Shown: positions 33,919 to 46,300, counted from the stretch's first letter. The stretch is 64,000 bases of DNA from Ascaphus truei (GCA_036426205.1 CM071571.1:115444244-115508243), one strand, 5' to 3'. Translations and numbers: made by a program. Notes: generated by a model not told the origin, from the sequence alone.

Positions 33919-35330
33919 AAATGGCCGACGTGGAATGTTTGTTTGCACATGCACGTAATCTTGAAAAACAGTGTCCCTTCAGGCCATACGATGTGATGAC
34001 GACGACGTATGTGGCCCTGGGGAGAGCCGTACCCACAGATGAATTTAGTTTGCTGGGTCCTGTCTGAAGTAGGTCACATGGAAGATGTGTGTCCCAAATT
34101 TTCAAAGACAAAACAGCTGCAAAAGCAAGCAATGCCCTGTGAGTGCAAGCAAGATGTGGCAGTGATACCAGTGAGTGTGTGCCCAGTACACTGATATCTC
34201 TGGAGCTAATAAAGCAAAAAGAAAGAAAAGAAAAAAGAAAACGGTTTCCTCAAGTCACAGGGGGAGTGACCGAGCCACTTGAACCTGCGCTGTCAGCACA
34301 TGCGTCAGAAAGGCCGCCGAGATGTGCTGCAGACCGGAGTAGTGACCGGCCAGAATTGTCACGGGACAGTGGCAAAGAGAAAAAGAGGAGGAGAAAAGGG
34401 AAGCTGAATCCTTGAACCAGGATAAAGAGGCTTTGGTTTTCTGCACTCCAAGCTGCCCGCCATGATTATGAAGTCCTGTGGCAGGATTTGGGGAAGGAGC
34501 GAGAATGTTAAAGAAGGTGCAAGAAGCGAACGCAGAGTTACAGAGGTGTATACTACCAGCTTTACAAGAGCACGAGCTGTTGAAAACAAACAGAGTCTTC
34601 TCTTACGGAGTGAGCTGGAAGAGGTGACTACTAGTCTGGAAAAGGCCAACACCGTAATTAATATCCTAAAAACAAAATACGGGAAAGCTCTACAAGAGGT
34701 TCCGCACTCAGCACAGAGGTGAAAAAATCACGCCTGGAGGGCCACGGTCTGAACACAGAGCTGGGAATGTTGAAGCAAACCCATGAGATTGCCCTGAGTG
34801 AGTTAGAGACTGTAAAGCAAGAAAATGGAGTCTGAAATGGAAAATTAGATTGACTGTCCAAGCAGAAAAAGTAAAGAAACGGTTTGACTCAGGAAAAATT
34901 AGAAGTGCAGGAAGCACTACAGAATGCATTGATGCACAACTCGGACCCCGCACCAGGAAGAAATGGAGCGCTCTGAGAACAGAATTGCGACATGTATGAC
35001 AAAACAGATTCTCTCGTGGAGGAACTTAACGTTTTGAAAAAGGAGAAAAGCATTAGAATAATTCAGAAGCACTGCAAGCTCTTATCCAAGGAAGAAGGGA
35101 AGAGAAAATTATCGGCGTAAACGCGCCGCAATAATCATCTACAGGCTGCCTACAGAGGGATGAAAATTCGTCGTTTAATCGCCGGAATAAAGCAGCCTGG
35201 TTCTTCAATCATATTACCGGCCGCCACATGGTACGAAACAGGTTCTTCATTATGAAAGGGAGCAACTATAAAAATCCAGTCTGACTAGGATGACACAGAA
35301 ACAGGATTCGCTATCAAACCCTGAGAAAGG
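33919..35330 (+). pseudogene. Coiled-coil Gag-like gene, fragmented
   Basis: Pieces in shifting frames give an N-terminal segment beginning MADVECLFAHARNLEKQ (33,919), and a charged linker (about 34,200-34,420). A heptad-rich region follows (34,462-34,722, containing ELEEVTTSLEKANTVINI and LKTKYGKALQEV) and continues in other frames to about 35,060. Next are segments such as IRIIQKHCKLLSK and HLQAAYRGMKIRR (about 35,050-35,180) that loosely resemble IQ motifs. The coiled-coil phrase resembles KLKRKYEEALKEI in the element at 4-5 kb. It occupies the gag position, and no enzyme follows. Confidence 0.45.
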
Positions 35331-36329
35331 CGTCACTGGTTATTCCAGCGGTACTTTCGCCTGAATAAATGTGCCTCAGGGAAAGAGGGCCCAAGACATG
35401 CTCCGGCTGCAAAGGTAATTGCCACAGGGTACAGCCAGAGTTAGTGAGAGCCCCATCAAGGTAATCAGTGCTTTTAATCTTTAAGTACCATATAAATTGC
35501 CCCAGAGGGGAAATCCCAAATCTCTGAGAGGGATGGTCGTGAGAAAATACATGGCAGTAAGAAGTACCATAAAGGTTCAAAGGTTGCAAAGCAAAAGAGA
35601 GAAGGTCAACGCTGGCCTTGAATTTTCCGGATCGCCACCTGGGCCACATAATATAAAGACGAAGACTATCCGGCCCCAGAGTTCCGTCAGAAGCTAAAGA
35701 AACAGTCCAGTCATTTGCAGGTTGCAGCGGCCTATGAAATAAAGTCAGGAAATGTAATGGACTGGAAGTCAAAAAAAAAAAAATGTGTTTGGGGAATTGA
35801 CCGAGATTTTTTTTGTTATTACACATGTGGACTATGTACGGACACTTAACTATGCAAATAAGCTATTGTAGTAAGGTATATTAGGCCTCTAGAATAAGCA
35901 TTTTGTCAAGGTTACAATGTATATTGGTTCTCTGTGTTGAAAATGTAGCTAAACTACAAATTAAATATACCGGGTTGATGGCCCTTTCAGTGGTAAATTT
36001 ATAATTGGGTTCATATTTAGGTAGAACACCCAGGGATGGTAATAGAAATGTGTCTGGTTTCTGAATATATTTAGCATATCTGGGTTGTAAGAATGTGGGC
36101 TAGACATATATTTTTCAAAATAAGTTCCCTAATAGAGAGCAACAAAAATATGTTTACCCAATATAGTCTCTTATGACGAAACCTATTGTCCATATTGCTG
36201 TGTGGAAAAAGTTCATATTGTGTCAGTGAATACTTATGTTGTACTGAGGAGTTAAGCTCAAGTATTTCAGGTAGGACGCTCACCCCAGTGAGGTCCATGG
36301 CCGCTACTACCCCAGTAGGTGTGAGCTGG

Positions 36330-36341
36330 GGAGGGGAGATA
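36330..36341 (+). promoter_or_regulatory. Polypurine tract
   Basis: A GGGGAGGGGAGA-type purine run stands directly before the 3' LTR TGTGACAT. Confidence 0.65.
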
Positions 36342-37135
36342 TGTGACATAGTCCAAAGATGTAGGCAGCTTTCTGCCCTCATTTAGAGCAGCCAGAAAGT
36401 GCAGGAATAGTTAAAAATGATCCGTTCCACAGCTTCCCATAACTCAGGCAGCTGGATGGAAAATCCAGACCACAGATTACAATGGCTCTAGTTTCCCTCA
36501 CCTGCTCTTCTAATAACATGCACAGGTATTTAGAGCAAAGAGGTTTGCATTTCACTCTCTCTCCTTAGAGCCTGGAGGCTGGGGGTTATCGCTGCTCTCT
36601 GTTTCCAGTTTCGGGGTTGACGGCCCCCCCAAGTATCACAGTACCAGAGGATTTGCCCTGGACAGGGCCCGAGTTCCCACCACGAACAGATAAGACCCAA
36701 ACAAATGTTTACTGCTGTTTCTAAAGACGTGCTGTATCTAAGTGACCCAAATGAGAGGGCATTGTTTTAGCTGGGGGACCAGGTTAGTTGGCCAGCAGCT
36801 GTTAGAGAGACTGATTCTGATGTGTAGGTAGATCCCTGAAAGGGATAGGATTTGTTATATGATTTTGGTTTTATTTCTTGAAATAACAGTGTGGGAAATA
36901 ATATAACACTGAAATGTGTGAACTGCTGAATGAATGAAAGTATCTGAGTACCTCTAACCTACACATGTTAAAGCTGCAGTACCTTACTTGGATGAAAATA
37001 AAGCAGCAGAAGCCTGAGTTAAGCAGCATAATACTTTGCATGATCCTGTTTGTGTGTATAATTAAAACCCTAGAAGACTGTGTCGGGGGAAGAACCAGAC
37101 AGAGTCAGCACTACAAAAGAGGGGGACGTGTCACA
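36342..37135 (+). repeat. 3' LTR of pol-less element
   Basis: 794 bp, TGTGACATAGTCC...GTGTCACA. It is collinear with the 5' LTR, including AAGTATCACAGTACCAGAGG and a GAAATAACAGTG block. Confidence 0.8.
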
Positions 37136-37220
37136 TATATATATAGATATATTATATATTATATAATATATATATATACATACATACATACATACATACA
37201 TACATACATACATACATACT
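37136..37220. repeat. AT and TACA microsatellite
   Basis: (TA)n followed by about ten CATA units directly after the LTR. A degraded counterpart lies at 41,270-41,345. Confidence 0.85.
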
Positions 37221-37408
37221 GCTGCGGCACATCTGAGTCTAACACATCGCCGTTTTTTCCCTGGCTTTTTCCTGGAATGTGACGCACTTCACCTGGATAA
37301 TGCCGCATTCATTTTGCGTTCTCAGCCACGGGTCATGCGCGGTTGACGCGCGGTTGATGCGTTTATTGAGAATGGTTCGGATTTAATAGGTTGCAATTCT
37401 TTGCGTGT

Positions 37409-37422
37409 CCGCCAGGTGGCAG
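37409..37422 (+). promoter_or_regulatory. CTCF-core-like motif in repeat
   Basis: CCGCCAGGTGGCAG matches the vertebrate CTCF core consensus (CCASYAGRKGGCRS) at 13 of 14 positions. It lies in a repeat that recurs at 41,620 (intact core) and, inverted and decayed, at about 55,330-55,360. Binding is not shown. Confidence 0.4.
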
Positions 37423-37834
37423 ATATTCATGAATTGTAATGCGCATGCGCTTCAGTAATGTGTCGACTTGCAGGTGTTTCGTTTAAAAAAGATACCACAG
37501 TGTGCTATTGTAACTTGGCCTTGAGACTGAAGGAAGAGGTTGCAAAAATGTATCAATTTAGGCTTTTCATATTAAAGAAAGACAAAGACCAGTTTCGGTT
37601 ACAGTATTCTCCAGAGACCCGCCGCCCGCCATGAGTGTTCAAGTGCAGCCCGTTTTCCAAAAACCCGACAGAAGTTACGCATATTTGATATGGGCCGCGA
37701 TTAATGCAACAGATGATAAGATGGCAACAGTTGTTCAAATGTATCAGTATTTTATCGAAAGCTATGACTTTTAGAAATTTTCGCCAGCTCCTCATACGTG
37801 GAAGCGTGCATTAAGGAAAAGGTTATGTAGCGAT

Positions 37835-37880
37835 CCCTGACGAAGCCTGCTGTCCTATTGGGCGAAACGCGTAGAGTGGA
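37835..37880 (+). ncRNA. Hammerhead-like motif, degenerate
   Basis: CTGACGA, stem II GCC/GGC with a 13-nt loop, GAAAC, GCGTA, GAGT. Stem I does not pair well in this copy (ATCC against GAGT). A GCGAAACGCGTAG-type word is the recognisable core. The second unit (42,150-42,195) is more damaged. Confidence 0.4.
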
Positions 37881-38894
37881 CCCGCCCCGGAAGTGTAAGG
37901 ATTCGTCCTGCTAGCTGTCAATCATGGGACGCACCGGAAGTGACGCGATGGAGCTCAGTGTGTACACCGGAAGTGACGTATCGCATCGGGGAGAATGCTG
38001 GAGGTGATCCCTATACACTGCAGTGGAGAGGAGAGCACAGAGAGCCCACAAGAAAGATATCACGAAGTGACGGCAGTGCGGTGAGCTGCGGCCGAATCCC
38101 TATAACTCCTGAGTCACTTGTTAAAGCTGAGGTTCAGTCTTTTTTTTTTTTTTTTAATTTATTTTTTTACTTTAATAGTTTCATGTGTGCAATCTCTAAT
38201 TACCTAAAGAACTGTATAGCTGCAGGTCAATTCGTTCTCTATGTATTGATAGGCGAAATTTGGTGACATAATTAGTGAAGGGATCAGTTTTTCTTCTGCT
38301 TCTGTCTCTCAGTGGAAGCTCATGAATATTCATGAGCACTCCTGCACTGACATGTGCTAGAGGGAGGGCAGGGCTGACAAAGGGGTGTGCCAGGGCTTGT
38401 GACAGGAGCGATAGAAAATCTAGCAGGGTTAAAGAAAATACGACAAAGAGGTGGAAATAGAAAACTCACTGAGCTCTCGAACACCACGATAGTATGACAA
38501 GAAAGAGGACTGTGGGTGAAATTCGTTTGAAAAAAACTACACGTCCCAAACCTGTACCAAATGGGACAGACAACCTGCTTGATATCTAGAAAGAACTGTT
38601 AAGGCGATGAAATGACAGATTGAAAACGTGAAATGTGTAAAGAATTAAGATTTGAGCACACACACTATAAGCAGGGGACAAAAGTAAAATGGGGGATGGT
38701 TGACCGGTAAGGAAACATTAGAAGTGCGGTCACTAAGAAGCAAGTGAATGCGCGCAAAATCGGACCCAGAGAGCCGAGGAAGAATGGACGCGGCTGAAAG
38801 CGACAATTGGGGGTACGAAATGTATCGCGCACAAACAAGAATTCATCGAAATGTCGTGAGGAACTTAAAACGTTTGTTGAAATAGCAGAAACCA

Positions 38895-39472
38895 TTGCGA
38901 AATAATCAGAGAGAAGTGTGTCTTGTGAACACTCTTATCACAAGGAAAGAAGGAAGAGACATTGATCGGTCGTACCACCGCCGCAACTATCATCCTATCG
39001 CTGCCTACAGGATGAAAATGTCGTGTCATGTGTGGTCGGCCAGGAAAATAAAAGAGACATCCCTGTGGTGCTGTCAAATCATGTCACCGTGCCCGACCTG
39101 GCTACGAACGAGGTTCTTACTTATGAAAAAAAGGGAACGGACAACTATAAAATCATCCAGGCTCTGACATATATACGACAAAACAGGATTACGCATCTCA
39201 AACCCGAGAAGGCGTTCACGGTTCTCCGCGGTATACCTGTTCGCCTGTCAATAATTTATGGCCCTCAGAAAGAGAGTGCCCCAAGTCTCGCCCTGCCGGG
39301 CTGCAAAGGTCACTTGCCACAGGTACCCGAGTTAGGGAGAGCCCGCATCAAGTACTCAGTGCTTCATGCTTCTAAGTACCATATCATTGCCCCAGAGGGA
39401 AGCCCAATCTCTGAGAGGTTGGTAAATGTCGTGAGGAAAACTACAAACATGGAAGCGTGTAAAGAAGTATAA
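38895..39472 (+). CDS. Unknown ORF in second unit of pol-less element
   Basis: Two overlapping frames (38,895-39,167 and 39,023-39,472) appear to form one protein. The first has RSYHRRNYHPIAAYRMKM. The second, of 149 residues, has DIPVVLSNHVTVPDL, THLKPEKAFTVLRGIPVRLS, GCKGHLPQVPELGRARIKYS and KYHIIAPEGSPISERL. The homologous stretch in unit 1 (about 35,100-35,530) is full of breaks. It lies after the coiled-coil region and before the LTR. I do not recognise the family; it could be the C-terminal part of the element's Gag-like protein or a captured host exon. Confidence 0.4.
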
Positions 39473-40367
39473 ACCATAAAGGTTCAAAGGTTTGCAAGCA
39501 TGAAGAGACGAAGGTCACGTGGCGCTTTGCGCGAATTTTCCCGGATCTCGCCACCGCCCCTGGCCCGATACTAAAGGACCAAGACTATCCCGGCAACCAT
39601 GTCTCAGTAGAAAGCTAAAAGAAGACTGTCCATCAGTTGCAGGTAGTGCAAAGAACTGCCGGGCCATATGGAAATAAGTCAGTGACAATGTACATGGATC
39701 GAGGATGCAACAACAAAAAATGTGTGTTTGGGGAAAGAAAATATACCATCGCTGTGTTTATTGTTTTGTTATGCCCGGATGTGTGACTAATGTCCGTGAC
39801 CGCTTAATAATGAGCAAATAAGGCATCATATATGATCAAGTTCGGTATAAGCGTGATAGGCACTCTAGATAGCATTGTTGTCAAGTGAGCGAGGTATCAT
39901 TGGTGTGTTCTCTGCTCCTCTGAAAAAAGATAGTAAAGCTAAACTACCACACGATCATCACATTGACTACGGGCCCTGCTCCGCACGGTGTCAATTAGAG
40001 AAGAAGGTCCATATGTCGAATGAGAACATCCCATAGGAATACAATCAGAAAGGGTCCCGGGTGTTTCGGACTATCACTCAGGAGCCTATCCGTGGATTGG
40101 TGTTGGAAGTGATCATAAAGCCACTTACAGGTTTATCAAATAGTTGTCCCGAATAAGGAGCAGCAAGTTGTTTACCAAATTAGTCCTACTAGGGCTGCAA
40201 ACCGATGGGCCATATGCGCTATGATGAACAAGTTCATTTACGTGGGTCATTACATACTTACTTTTGTAACTGAGGAAGTTAGCTCAGTATTTCAGGTAGG
40301 ACCTCACCGCGCCAGTGAGGTCCTGTGGGCGCTGCTCACGCACAGTAGTTGTGAGCTGGGTAGGGAA

Positions 40368-41268
40368 TTTGACCTAGTCCAAGATGTGAGGAGGACATCT
40401 TTGCTGGGCTCTCTGCCGGACCATAGATAAGCAAAACCAGATGGCAGGAATACTAGGTACAAAGAGCCGTTCCACAGCGCTCCACAGTGAACTCATGGCG
40501 GCGGGAGGGAAATCCGACACACAATTGACAATTGCTCTAGTGCTCCTCGACCCTGAGCGCGAATAACTGCAACGGAATCTAATTGTAGAGCAGAAGTAGG
40601 TTTGCAATATTCATTTCACACTCTTCCCTCTCCTAGAAGCCTGAGCTGAGGGTAATCGCGCTCTCTGTTTCCAGTTTCCGGGGGTGACGGCCGCCTCCAA
40701 GTCTCACAAAGTACCAGAGGAATAATTGCCGGACACGGACCAAGGGGGCGATTTTCCCACCGACGAACAGTAGACACCAACAAATTTCGTACGATGCTGT
40801 GGGCTAAAGACTGTTGCTGTACAAGTGACCCTAAAAATGAGAGGGGATAATAGTTTGCAGCTGGGGACCATGTTAAGGTTGGACCCGCAGGCTGGTAGAG
40901 AGACTGATTCTGTCATTGTAGTTAGAATCCCCGAAGGGATGGATATGCTCTAGGGATGATTTTGTGGGTAGGTTATTTCTTGAAATAACATGGTGGGGGA
41001 AATACCGGCTAACACTGAAATGTGGTGAACTTGCTGAATGAGTCTCGGGTCCCATATTCTCTCTCCTACACATAATTAAATCTCAGTGAAGGCCTGTCTT
41101 TGATGAAATAAAGCAGGCAGGAAGGGGGGGGGTCGGCGAGTTAGAGCATCATAAATACTTTGCATAGATCCAGTTGGTTGTAAATAAGAAACCCTAAAGA
41201 AAACGATGCATACGGGAAGAACCCACAGAAAACGTCAGTACAAATACAAAAGAGGGGGCGTTGGTCCA
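40368..41268 (+). repeat. Third LTR copy, degraded
   Basis: It is collinear with 36,342-37,135, with insertions making it about 900 bp. The TG start is damaged (GAATTTGACCTAGTCC). Confidence 0.65.
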
Positions 41269-41619
41269 ATATATAGTATATATATAGAATATATACGATA
41301 TATTATATTCTCTACAGTAATACATTCCATACATACAGACATACGTTACATCCATAATGCTAGTCGGCACCAGTCTGATCCTAACACATCCCGCGCGATT
41401 AAATATATAAATTACCCTGGTGTGTGGGTGATTGTTCCGGGAATGTGACGCACTTACCTGGGATAATGCCGCAGTTGCAATGTGTTTGTGCGTTCCTAGC
41501 TGCACGGGTCCATGCGAACGCGAAAAAAAAAAGAAGGGGGTTGACGCGCGGGATTGATGGCTAAATTATTGAGAATGGTTCGGGTCATTTAATAGGTGGC
41601 AGTATTTCTTACTGCGTGT

Positions 41620-41633
41620 CCGCCAGGTGGCGG
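41620..41633 (+). promoter_or_regulatory. CTCF-core-like motif, second unit
   Basis: CCGCCAGGTGGCGG keeps the 13/14 consensus match although the surrounding repeat is heavily altered. Confidence 0.35.
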
Positions 41634-42840
41634 AGAGTTTCAGGATTGTAATCGCATTTATGAGCTTAAAAAAAAAGACGCTCCATGAACAATAGTTCGA
41701 CTTTTGCAGAATGATTCGGTTATCAAAAAGAAATACCACACAAAAAAGATCCAAGATGTTTCCTTTGCTAAACTTGGCCTTGAGCTGAAAGGAAGAGTGC
41801 ACCAAAATGATCACTTTAGGCTTTCTCTATATAAAAAAAGACAAAGACCGTATCGGTTACAGTATTCCTCCGAGACCCGCCGCCAGCCGCAGCCAGGTGT
41901 TTCACAAGTGACCTCCCGTTTTGCAAAAAGGCCCGCAGAAGTACGCATATAAATTGAAAATAGGGGCAGAAGGGGGGGGGCGCGATTAAAAAAAAATGCA
42001 ACATATGAAGATGGCAACATAATGTTCGCAAGAGAGGGGGGGGAAACTGTATCAGTAAATTTTTCGAAAGCTATGAACTATAATTAGAGTTTTCGCACGA
42101 GCTCCTCATACGTGGAAGCGATTCACTTAAGGCAAAGGTATTGTAGTACTCTCCCTAGACAATCGCGCTGTCCTATTTGCGGAAAACGCGTAGGCGTGCC
42201 CCGCACCGGAATCTAATGTAGGAATTCGTCCTGGCGAGCTGTCATCAGATGTGACGCAGAACCAGGAATGACGCAGTGAAGACTCAGTGTTACATATCAC
42301 CGGAAGTGACGGGGTATCGCATGCGGGGAGAATGCTGGAGGTGAGTGACGAAACCTATCACTGCAGTGGAGGAGGGAGAGCACGGCGTAGAGACAACACG
42401 AAAAATATCACAATAGTGACGGTCATTGCGGTCATGAGCGGCAGAGAAACCCGAATCTCCTATCACATCCTGAGAAAAAATCCCATTTTTAAAGCTGAGG
42501 TTCATAACTTGTTTTTTTTTTTTTTTTACTAATTTTTTTTTTACTTTATGTTTCAATGTTTGCAATCCTCTAAGTACCTAAAGACTGTATAGCTTCAGTC
42601 ATTCGTTCCTTCTATGAATTGATAAATGGAAAAACGATAAATTTGGTCGTGATTCATATAAAAGTAGTGATAAATTGACTCTTTTTCTTCATTGCTGCTG
42701 GGATCTGTCTGTCTTCTCTCAGTGGAGAAATAGGCGCAGAATATATCTAGAGCACATCCTGCACTGACATGGCTAGAGGGAGGGCAGGGCTAAGAACAAG
42801 GGTGTGCCAGGGCTTTGTGGACAGGGCAATGAAGGGCGGT

Positions 42841-45800
42841 AAAAGACCCGGGAGAAAAAGTTCAAACGGCTGTTAAGGAATAGAAAATACAAGAAATTGG
42901 TTCTTAGTCAGAATGTGGTATATTTTTTTAAAACTGAAACGGCTAAAATATTTTTTCACTTACTACAGCAATCGTTTATTAAAAAAACACATGCCCACGA
43001 TAGTGACTGAACTTCCGCTTTAGTGATCAATGTTCACTCAATAATTTTAATTATGATATATACGGATACGAAAAGATTATATATATATTTAATTAGCTAT
43101 TGTGTAAGCAGTTTTAGGCATTAGCATAAAGTTTTCACCTTTTTCACCTTAGTGTTGGCACCTAAACAGAAGATTTCTTTCATTTTCCATGTTCTCAGCC
43201 ATCCTGATTTCTTCTGACCTGTGGGAGGTATCCTGTCTCAACATTTTATAACTCAAGCAGATTCCATAGATCCTGTATTTGCCCATACCCGACTACTATT
43301 CTTGTGAGTAGGGCTGCGGGCGGCGGGCGTGGTTCACCAGTTTATTAAATCCAATACATGTTGCCGGCCAAACTGACTGTATTGTCTGCACTTAGTTTGT
43401 ATTTTTTTCTGTTGTTTTTGGTTACCTAACCAAATGCTCCCCCATTTTGTGAAGAATATATTATCGGGTCCAATCTGGGACCCAGTGAAGACGTCCTTCC
43501 AGAGGGTTTTTGGAGCGCGGTGGTTACCAACTTTGAATACGTCCACATACCTGTTTATGTTGCACAAGATTTTAGTCACGGTCTTAGAGTAACGAAAATA
43601 ACAAAAGAATAATATAATCAATGTTTAATATATCTTTTCACTTATTATTAAGTGATCAAACTAGTGTTTATTATTAAAAAGAAGCAGCACTTATTTCTTG
43701 TGCTCTCTTGACCTGCTTTGTCACCCGAAAAATAAGCAAGTTGTCCAAAACCAGCCTCATCACGTGCGGACTACAGAAAGGTTTGCCCTAAGTGTCCCTG
43801 CTGCCAACCTAAATCGATGTGTGGATGAATCAAGAACACTGATAGCGTGGTGTGGCTGTGTTGTGGGTGGTTGCGGTAGGGGGCAGCAACACGGCACGAC
43901 TCCAGCTGAATGGGGAAACTCTCATGGTGAGAAAAAAATATTGTGTGCCCCGCGTCTATTTTCTTGTCTTTCTGTTTTTTTTTTTATTTTGACAATACAA
44001 AAAAGTAATCAATCGGTGCAGAGATACACACAAGTCAGCGTCTCCTGTAGGCATATACATTGGCTAGACGGCTCTACTACTGTGCTAAAAAAAGCAGATA
44101 CTAGAACACTGTGGTGGCAGCCTGCGAGGCGGCATGGGCGCATGGAGAGACCAAACAAGATTAGGAGGGGGGGTGTCGTAGTGAAGACTAGCCTCACTGA
44201 TAGTGGGGGGTCGCTCATGTGAGCGTCCCGGTGGGAGCCCTTGTATAGTCTCCCCACAGATCTTACACCGGTAAGAGACAACAGCAATAAGTCGACGGTT
44301 GTAAGCTGCTGGGCGGCGCCACGGAACCAACGGCGTGCGGCATCGGCGGGGGAACGCGGGGGCCATCCGGAATCCCGCGTGGGTAAGGCTTGGGTAGGGT
44401 TGTATAAGCGGCCGCGTCGAACCGTTAGCGCCCAGTGCGTGCAGTGGATACAGCAGAAGGTGCCTGACTGCCTGATTGGCAGCGGTGGAGAAAAGAAAAG
44501 GGAAAATAAAAAAGAGAAAAGAAAAATGTCGCTCTCACGAGGTGCATAGCCCCCCGCCCTGGGATCCTATGGCAGGGGATCGGATAGGAAAGAAATCGCC
44601 ACGCCCTGCTGTCCTCTGTCAAAACAAACAGCCCCAAAACGCGTACCTTGACAGGAGACTGAATCAGTCCGTTCCTGGGGAGGGGGGCGGGCGCTCTTGT
44701 TCAACACAAAGGGCAGGGTGTTTGGGTGCACCAGGTGGCTGAGAGCCCTCGCTTCAACGCTTTAGAGCCGGTGTCGGGGGGTTTCCAACGAGGGGCACCT
44801 AACTGTGCGCGTGCAGCGGCGACCCCCCCGAGTTGGCCGCATGGTTACTCTGTAGGGCTTGCCTCGCGAGTGTGTAGGGGTTCAGACCAGTACGTAACAA
44901 GCCACCAAACACCGGCCACTACTAATGAAGACACCACGGGTTGGCGATAGCGGGGGGGCGGGTCCAGATCAAATAGACCTGCATGTCGCAAGAGGCCTCG
45001 AGCGGCTCGTTGCGGAAGCAAGTGGGGTTACGCTTGGGCAAAAATCTCAGAGCTGCTTTCCACCGGGCCGCAGTAACCGATCAACGCCCAAAACGGACAA
45101 AAAGTGATCAATCCTCAGTCGGCACTATAGTTGGGCAACAGAGTGAGGCGAAGAGTCGCTCCATGACCCACCAAGAAGGCTATGTGATACAACTAGGGAG
45201 CCCTCCCGCTTCAGGCAAGTAAACCACTGTCCCAGTGGAGAAGCCTTGCAGACGGCCACGTGCGAAACCCTCCTCCTCGCTTCCAGCACGGAGACGCACA
45301 GGACAGGCCCGTGAGGTACCGCCGGGATAACACAAGCCGCCGCTTCAGCACAAAGAAGAACAGGACTGCTGAGGTGACGCAGCGAACCTCCTCCGCTTCA
45401 GTCTCAAAAGGGGGGGAAAAATAGATACAACGAGTAAGAGGCGTGAAGGACCAGGGGAACCTCGGTCTCTTCAAGAGACACAAACAAAAGGACAGAATCG
45501 GAGGAACGCAAAGGGGACACCTATAGCCGCTTCAGACACAGAAACAAGGTGAGGCTTTGGTGGTGCCAAAACAGGTCGTGACACTCACGGAAAGGCCACT
45601 CCAATGCTGGCTCCGCTGGGACCCCTCGGCACGGGGATCTTGTGGGAACGCATACTTTCAAGAAACAGCACGCGGTAAGCTGACAACAGCAAAACCGTGA
45701 GCGGGATTCGTACCGAGGCGGCATGTCCATGGCCAAAAAGAAGTGCACGGGAGACGCATCCCCGAGACTGTAGTGGGGAAGAATGGGCTGGTGACTTTTA

Positions 45801-46300
45801 TAAGACGACCATTACAGTAAAAACGTCTTCTTTTTGTTTTTTCCTCAAAGAAAGTGGCTAATGTAGGTATTTCGGCGGGTTGATAATATCACTCCCCCTC
45901 TTGGTGGACCAAGGCGCCCCTGCACATTGCTGGACTCGATTTAAAAAGCTGCTAACTGCCCGGAGTCTATAACTACGTTTAGTGCCGTTGTTATTGACTT
46001 TCGAGATAGAATACTCGTACCTACTGGAACGGTATGATGCCTGGACTGGTTTATCCAACGGTCGTTGCGTGGGAGTATATCAAGATCACTTTTTTCATAA
46101 CTCATAGACTTTGTCCTAACACCGAAAAAATAAAAACTAGGTGGGCATTTATTGTACATGTATTCCTATTGCTGTACATATGTCTGGGCAGATATAGACA
46201 AAGTATCTGTGTCTTCTAAGCACGAAGAGTAAAGCCCAGTACGCTACACAGAGTGCAGGTACTCGTATGGTGGTCCTTCCTACTTTTTTTTTTTTAACTA
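42841..46300. other. Unrecognised stretch
   Basis: An AT-rich part (to about 43,700) contains a 95-residue minus-strand frame (43,334-43,621) of no recognisable family. A GC-rich part follows (44,100-45,800) with many short open frames on both strands. CCGCTTCAG occurs at 45,206, 45,340, 45,393 and 45,527, spaced 134, 53 and 134, hinting at a weak 187-bp tandem repeat. I can name no gene here. Confidence 0.4.

Larger units (their letters stand above)
32765..37135 (+). mobile_element. Complete pol-less LTR retroelement
   Basis: Two LTRs (32,765-33,570 and 36,342-37,135) enclose 2.77 kb. A PBS-like TGGTGGAGAATGCGGGCA follows the 5' LTR, and a purine tract (GGGGAGGGGAGA) precedes the 3' LTR. 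TATAT flanks both sides, compatible with a 5-bp duplication but ambiguous because it lies in AT repeats. The interior encodes fragments of a coiled-coil protein and no protease, RT or integrase, so it would need enzymes in trans. Confidence 0.75.
34735..38430. repeat. Tandem duplication B, unit 1
   Basis: It aligns in order with about 38,431-42,840: late coiled-coil region, 3' LTR, AT/TACA microsatellite, CCGCCAGGTGGC block, hammerhead-like block and flank. The two units differ by very many short indels and substitutions. Confidence 0.7.
38431..42840. repeat. Tandem duplication B, unit 2 (noisy)
   Basis: This is the second copy of 34,735-38,430. Inserted short runs (G, A and mixed bases) and many substitutions make it look like unpolished sequence. 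In 38,895-39,472, however, it is more open than unit 1. Confidence 0.65.

Noticed and set aside
43334..43621. 95-residue minus-strand ORF as a gene
   Set aside because: No recognisable motif, no neighbours, and it lies in noisy unassigned sequence.
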